Assembly: GCA_044223975.1 (NCBI GenBank)
Contig: JBGALI010000025.1
Location: 1-55,969 of the forward strand
DNA from: CAZCPB01 sp044223975
Lineage (GTDB): Bacteria > Planctomycetota > Phycisphaerae > Phycisphaerales > UBA1924
Length of the DNA stretch: 55,969 bases
Reading direction: 5' to 3'
Part shown: positions 55,165 through 55,969 of the stretch, one piece after another
Numbering within the stretch: position 1 is the first letter of the stretch
Layout: every line of letters begins with the position of its first letter
Notes under the pieces: model-generated
Databases searched by the model: none
Told to the model about the DNA's origin: nothing
Seen by the model: the letters and a program-made list of their open reading frames with translations, nothing else
Program-made: the position numbers and the translations under genes

Positions 55165-55188
55165 CCGCGAAAGGTGCAAAAAAGAACA

Positions 55189-55218
55189 AGCCCCGGCCGA
55201 GACCGGGGCTTTCTTCTT
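55189..55218 (+). terminator. Rho-independent terminator of the dideoxysugar operon
   Basis: AGCCCCGG (55189-55196) pairs with CCGGGGCT (55203-55210) and is followed by TTCTTCTT, 25 nt after the glycosyltransferase stop. Confidence 0.88.
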
Positions 55219-55969
55219 AAGCGGAGAGAGATTCCAGACTCGTCAAGTGGTCTCTCGAGGGGGTTTGGGCGCGCCTTTGGCGGTCCGAAATGGCGTTGAT
55301 GATGTCCGATGTGTCACCTTTTTTGCGGTTCGGCGCTGCCAAACCGACCTGAAAACCCCCGTTCCTGGCCCGCCAGGGCCGGTCCGATCAAATATCACGC
55401 TTATCAGCGCCGTCGGACCCTGACACGCCGACCGCGCTGGAGATGACGCCGCAAAAGGCGGACGATCGCCAATCGCGGGCGCCCAAAGGGGGCTCCAAAA
55501 GAACGGAGGATCGGCGCCAAGATTCCGGCCATTAGCCGAACGGCCGGATCTCTGTCGCCATCGTCGAGAACGGATGATGGCCTCGCAGAGAACGTTCGAT
55601 GGTCCTTCCTTGCCGGCTCTTGAACCACTCCGTGAGCTGGCCGGCGTCGATAAGAACGAACGATCGCAGCGCGGGCCGCGTACCTGCGCGGCGATGACAA
55701 AGAGCGTGGGATCGAAGGTCCGCAAACATCTTCGTTGTGCTGTCGAACACATAAGTTGGTCTAGACCCAATTGAGTCTCGACGAGGATCGGCGCTCGGCG
55801 CCGAAATCGTCAAGTGCAAAAAGAGCCTGTTTTCCCGAGCGAAAACACCATCTACTGGCGGCGCTGTCGCGAGTTGTATATAATCGGGCACGGTTCTTCA
55901 TGGGCGTGCGGCGTGATGCCAAGCGAACGGAAGACACCCAGTCGTCGTGGTGAACCGGAGTGATTCTGG
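55219..55969. other. Right-edge region without a supported gene
   Basis: About 750 nt hold no frame with a credible start and product. A consensus -10 TATAAT at 55879-55884, in a locally AT-rich patch, points rightwards and probably belongs to a gene beginning just outside the window; no good -35 is seen. Confidence 0.4.

Overview
The window is about 56 kb of GC-rich bacterial chromosome. The protein families and gene neighbourhoods (a long-form adenosylhomocysteinase, an ArsR-methyltransferase fusion, recombinases ending in tRNA antisense, PqqD/M50/HlyD proteins beside a SecA paralogue) suggest a Planctomycetota bacterium, probably of the Phycisphaerae. That assignment is inference; no rRNA is present.

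Positions 1 to about 22.29 kb are the right-hand part of an integrated, plasmid-like mobilisable element whose left end lies outside the window. It abuts the 3' end of an initiator tRNA-fMet gene (22293-22366, minus strand). From left to right it carries: a small plasmid-type protein, an unknown gene and ardA, the last two behind near-identical promoters; a MobF relaxase-helicase divergent from a VirD4-type coupling protein, with two unknown proteins; a DUF932 protein between inverted repeats; a tyrosine recombinase; two unknown minus-strand genes; a highly structured non-coding region containing a clear group II intron domain V; a parA/ribbon-helix-helix partition pair divergent from a putative replication initiator; an XRE/ImmA regulator-protease pair; a zinc-ribbon protein; a decayed tyrosine-recombinase-like protein; and a large serine recombinase whose reading frame runs into the tRNA.

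The most unusual object is at 14.4-15.3 kb on the minus strand. A textbook 34-nt domain V lies upstream, not downstream, of about 850 nt of tandem hairpins with several GNRA loops. Only about 165 nt separate domain V from the preceding gene, so a normal intron body cannot fit there. This is the layout expected of a circularly permuted group II intron, which would release the segment between D6 and D1 as a circular RNA.

From 22.37 kb onward the genes are chromosomal: purD, a DUF4340 membrane-anchored protein, a glutamine amidotransferase, metF, an alpha-glucan phosphorylase, ahcY and its ArsR-methyltransferase neighbour (methyl and one-carbon cycle), a TPR lipoprotein, small conserved proteins and asnB. 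A five-gene minus-strand cluster at 35.3-43.0 kb encodes an HlyD adaptor, a DUF3467 protein, a GAF-HlyD protein, a PqqD/M50-protease/HlyD protein and a C-terminally short SecA paralogue, and looks like a dedicated export machine. The right side holds a peptidoglycan amidase, a TIM-barrel isomerase, a glycoside-hydrolase-like lipoprotein, a ROK kinase, a large polytopic membrane protein and an rfbH-rfbF-rfbG-reductase-glycosyltransferase operon for a CDP-3,6-dideoxyhexose, closed by a strong terminator at 55.2 kb.
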